In this document: positions 35,501 to 36,010 of the stretch, piece by piece | How positions within the stretch are numbered: position 1 is the first letter of the stretch | How the letters are laid out: each line of letters begins with the position of its first letter | Assembly (NCBI GenBank): GCA_944386755.1 | Contig: CALXCF010000017.1 | Span: 1 to 36,010 of the forward strand | Direction of reading: 5' to 3' | Length of the DNA stretch: 36,010 nucleotides | DNA from: an uncultured Clostridia bacterium | GTDB taxonomy: Bacteria; Bacillota; Clostridia; TANB77; CAG-508 | Notes under the pieces: model-generated | Seen by the model: only the letters and a program-made list of their open reading frames with translations | What the model was told of the DNA's origin: nothing | Database searches by the model: none | Position numbers and translations under genes: made by a program

Positions 35501-36010
35501 TCAGGAGATAGCAATAATGTATCAGAAAATAGAAAGATGAATGTATATTTTTCAAATACAAAATTTGAAAATGCAGTAGTAGGGAAGTATAAGGACAAGA
35601 GAATAAGATTAAAAGGACAAGAAATAACATTTGAAGCAGATACATATGTAGGAAATATAAATAGTGAACTAAAACAATTTAATGTAGGAATAGGAGTAAA
35701 TAATTCAACATATGTAAGTGGAGAAATAGTGGTAGTAGAATGGATAGATGGAAAATCTACAGTGCCAGAAGTTGTGCCAAAGATGAGGTTTAAAAGTACA
35801 GATGGAACAATAGATATGGAAGTGTTTGTAACAGCAACAGGAACAAACACATATTACTTTGATAGATATATAGAAGGAATAGACACAAGTAAAGAATACT
35901 ATTTTGAGATAGAATCAGGAGACAGTAGAAATATATCAGAAAATAGAAAGATGAATGTATATTTTTCAAATACAAAATTTGAAAATACAGTAGTAGGAAA
36001 ATATAAAGGA
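32531..36010 (+). CDS. Giant secreted LRR/EF-hand protein with NTYYFD repeats, 3' end outside window
   Basis: The frame is open from GTG 32531 (AGGGGG about eight bases upstream) to the window end: 1,160 codons, incomplete. A hydrophobic N-terminus (about 2-25) is a signal peptide. Residues of about 45-465 and 466-900 are two copies of one module. Each module has leucine-rich repeats of the SDS22/internalin type (LDLSNN-I-DI..L pattern) and two perfect or near-perfect EF-hand loops. The loops lie at residues 59-70, 238-249, 480-491 and 657-668, for example DKDEDGKITKGE. NTYYFD repeats follow from residues 901 and 1039, almost identical to those of the amidase. Only 32 bases separate it from the amidase, so they are probably co-transcribed. 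A surface binding or adhesion role is inferred. Any sorting signal would lie beyond the window. Confidence 0.85.
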   Translation, partial: MKRKIMSIILLLIFFIQVLISESLGMQVIMEFREETTEANREIEIKDPHFETYLWQYYDVNKDEKITENEIINIETLDISNAEISSIEGIENFVNLKNLYAVNNKIADITPIENLQKLEYIDFDNNQIRDITPLVNQKDREIKGRLSNNYIEDITPFKDSKSDLYNLIDLTGNYIDISEGTENRKALEQTIIDQKILAYRISKIELSQKYGSPEERNDILDLKDNIKEKLMSYDFNMDKDEDGKITKGELSDFYVEYKMDFSDMDLNDDDIKFISYLTNITELDLSGNNLNDVSNIAGMNNIRKLNLSNNNVDINTLADKRYLAVLNLSGNNISDISILDKLEYDSREYYEWSVENELEKRNIKIYLANNNISDISAIKNIRRISKLDLSNNEITDIAPLKDYDFYCYEEDGQVFEMIEMFEEIDFSVNKINQNVEGNKQTIKKFKDKGIRLDIQSQSPAFIDINIKDEKLKKYLLENYDSDGDNRITDNDANSLWEIDISNLGISSIEGLENFYDLGKIHAENNNIVDIEPLRNLENLKYLNFRNNKIKDISPLSNKEKIEERCDFTNNYIQDITPLKDLKTDIFNLIDFSGNYIDISEGTENRKVLEEKLLDINNLNYRIDAYELSQKYGSPDERNDVLDVKNNLKQKLIEYGVDKNGNRQITKGELNDFNSEKIMDEKGIFNECKIDLSNMGLTDKDIECLGYLNCISELDLSHNNLTDLTPIVHIKNVRKLNLSNNKIINVDTLINKGFLIELNLSNNNITDISSLDKLGYNAGLYGWYDWTIGGNYSKERMIKIDLSYNDISNIDVIKGIRRIAKLDLSHNKINDISPLKDYDFYCYEYEDNGQIIESLFAFEGIDLSYNNINISKEKNERAIKVFQDRGVNLIYDNQVLVNQNEYVGKLNTELKQFNVGIGLNNSTYVSGEIVVVEWVNGVSTVPEVAPKMRFKSIDEIIDMEVFVTPTGTNTYYFDRYIEGIDTSKQYYFEIESGDSNNVSENRKMNVYFSNTKFENAVVGKYKDKRIRLKGQEITFEADTYVGNINSELKQFNVGIGVNNSTYVSGEIVVVEWIDGKSTVPEVVPKMRFKSTDGTIDMEVFVTATGTNTYYFDRYIEGIDTSKEYYFEIESGDSRNISENRKMNVYFSNTKFENTVVGKYKG
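32663..35230 (+). repeat. Tandem duplication of the LRR/EF-hand module
   Basis: Module 1 (about 32663-33925) and module 2 (about 33926-35230) share the same order of EF-hand, LRRs, a helical insert (ELSQKYGSP-ERND), second EF-hand, more LRRs and a PLKDYDFYCYE segment. The offset is about 419-421 codons. The copies are clearly diverged in DNA, so this duplication is older than that of the NTYYFD repeats. Confidence 0.85.
35231..36010 (+). repeat. NTYYFD repeats in the LRR protein, running off the window
   Basis: Units start at 35231 and 35645 (period 414 bases), and the second is cut by the window end. The second contains the 188-base tract (35777-35964) identical to the amidase gene. Confidence 0.9.

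Noticed and set aside
31660..36010. Minus-strand open frames of similar sequence opposite the amidase and LRR repeats
   Set aside because: Their similarity to each other arises only because the sense-strand repeats are near-identical.
7146..36010. Assignment of the repeats to known Gram-positive surface repeats (GBS Bsp-like, SH3, choline-binding)
   Set aside because: The spacing and the motifs VEW, STVP and NTYYFD do not match any of these families as I know them, so the repeats are left unnamed.

Overview
The window looks like the chromosome of an AT-rich, low-GC Gram-positive bacterium, most likely in class Clostridia. The signs are very A/T-biased codon use with abundant ATA, strong GGAGG-type ribosome binding sites, some TTG and GTG starts, a clostridial-style rplU leader, and secreted cell-wall hydrolases without an outer-membrane system. 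All recognised genes lie on the + strand. I see no tRNA, rRNA, CRISPR array or transposase gene.

Layout. (1) 1-2320: a small unknown gene, a 23-codon mini-ORF with a terminator, and a short RNA leader ending in a terminator upstream of a Fic-family AMP-transferase. (2) 2318-6808: housekeeping and signalling genes. These are a membrane GGDEF-EAL protein (cyclase site degenerate, phosphodiesterase site intact), rplU and rpmA behind a clear promoter and leader, and an IMP dehydrogenase closely resembling the Tritrichomonas foetus enzyme. (3) 6882-10364: a secreted M14-type zinc carboxypeptidase carrying four copies of an unrecognised repeat of about 133-138 residues, and a small membrane-anchored protein. 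(4) 10597-29980: one long co-directional surface-polysaccharide operon. It holds a COG5610-like HAD protein, nine or more glycosyltransferases (GT-B, GT4 and GT2), two FAD oxidoreductases, an SDR epimerase, a TIM-barrel isomerase, a coiled-coil protein, a GT-C-like membrane protein and an O-antigen ligase/polymerase-like protein. It contains one frameshifted glycosyltransferase and a 124-bp inverted-repeat element. (5) 30156-36010: a secreted N-acetylmuramoyl-L-alanine amidase with four copies of the same repeat, followed by a giant LRR protein that runs off the window. The LRR protein has a duplicated LRR/EF-hand module and then at least two further copies of the repeat.

Working picture (inference). 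The polysaccharide operon builds a lipid-linked glycan that is completed on the outer face of the membrane. It is flanked by three secreted proteins that share one previously unrecognised repeat module. Two of these are peptidoglycan hydrolase-type enzymes and one is an internalin-like protein. The shared repeat is a good candidate for a cell-wall or glycan-binding module, and near-identical copies in neighbouring genes show recent recombination.
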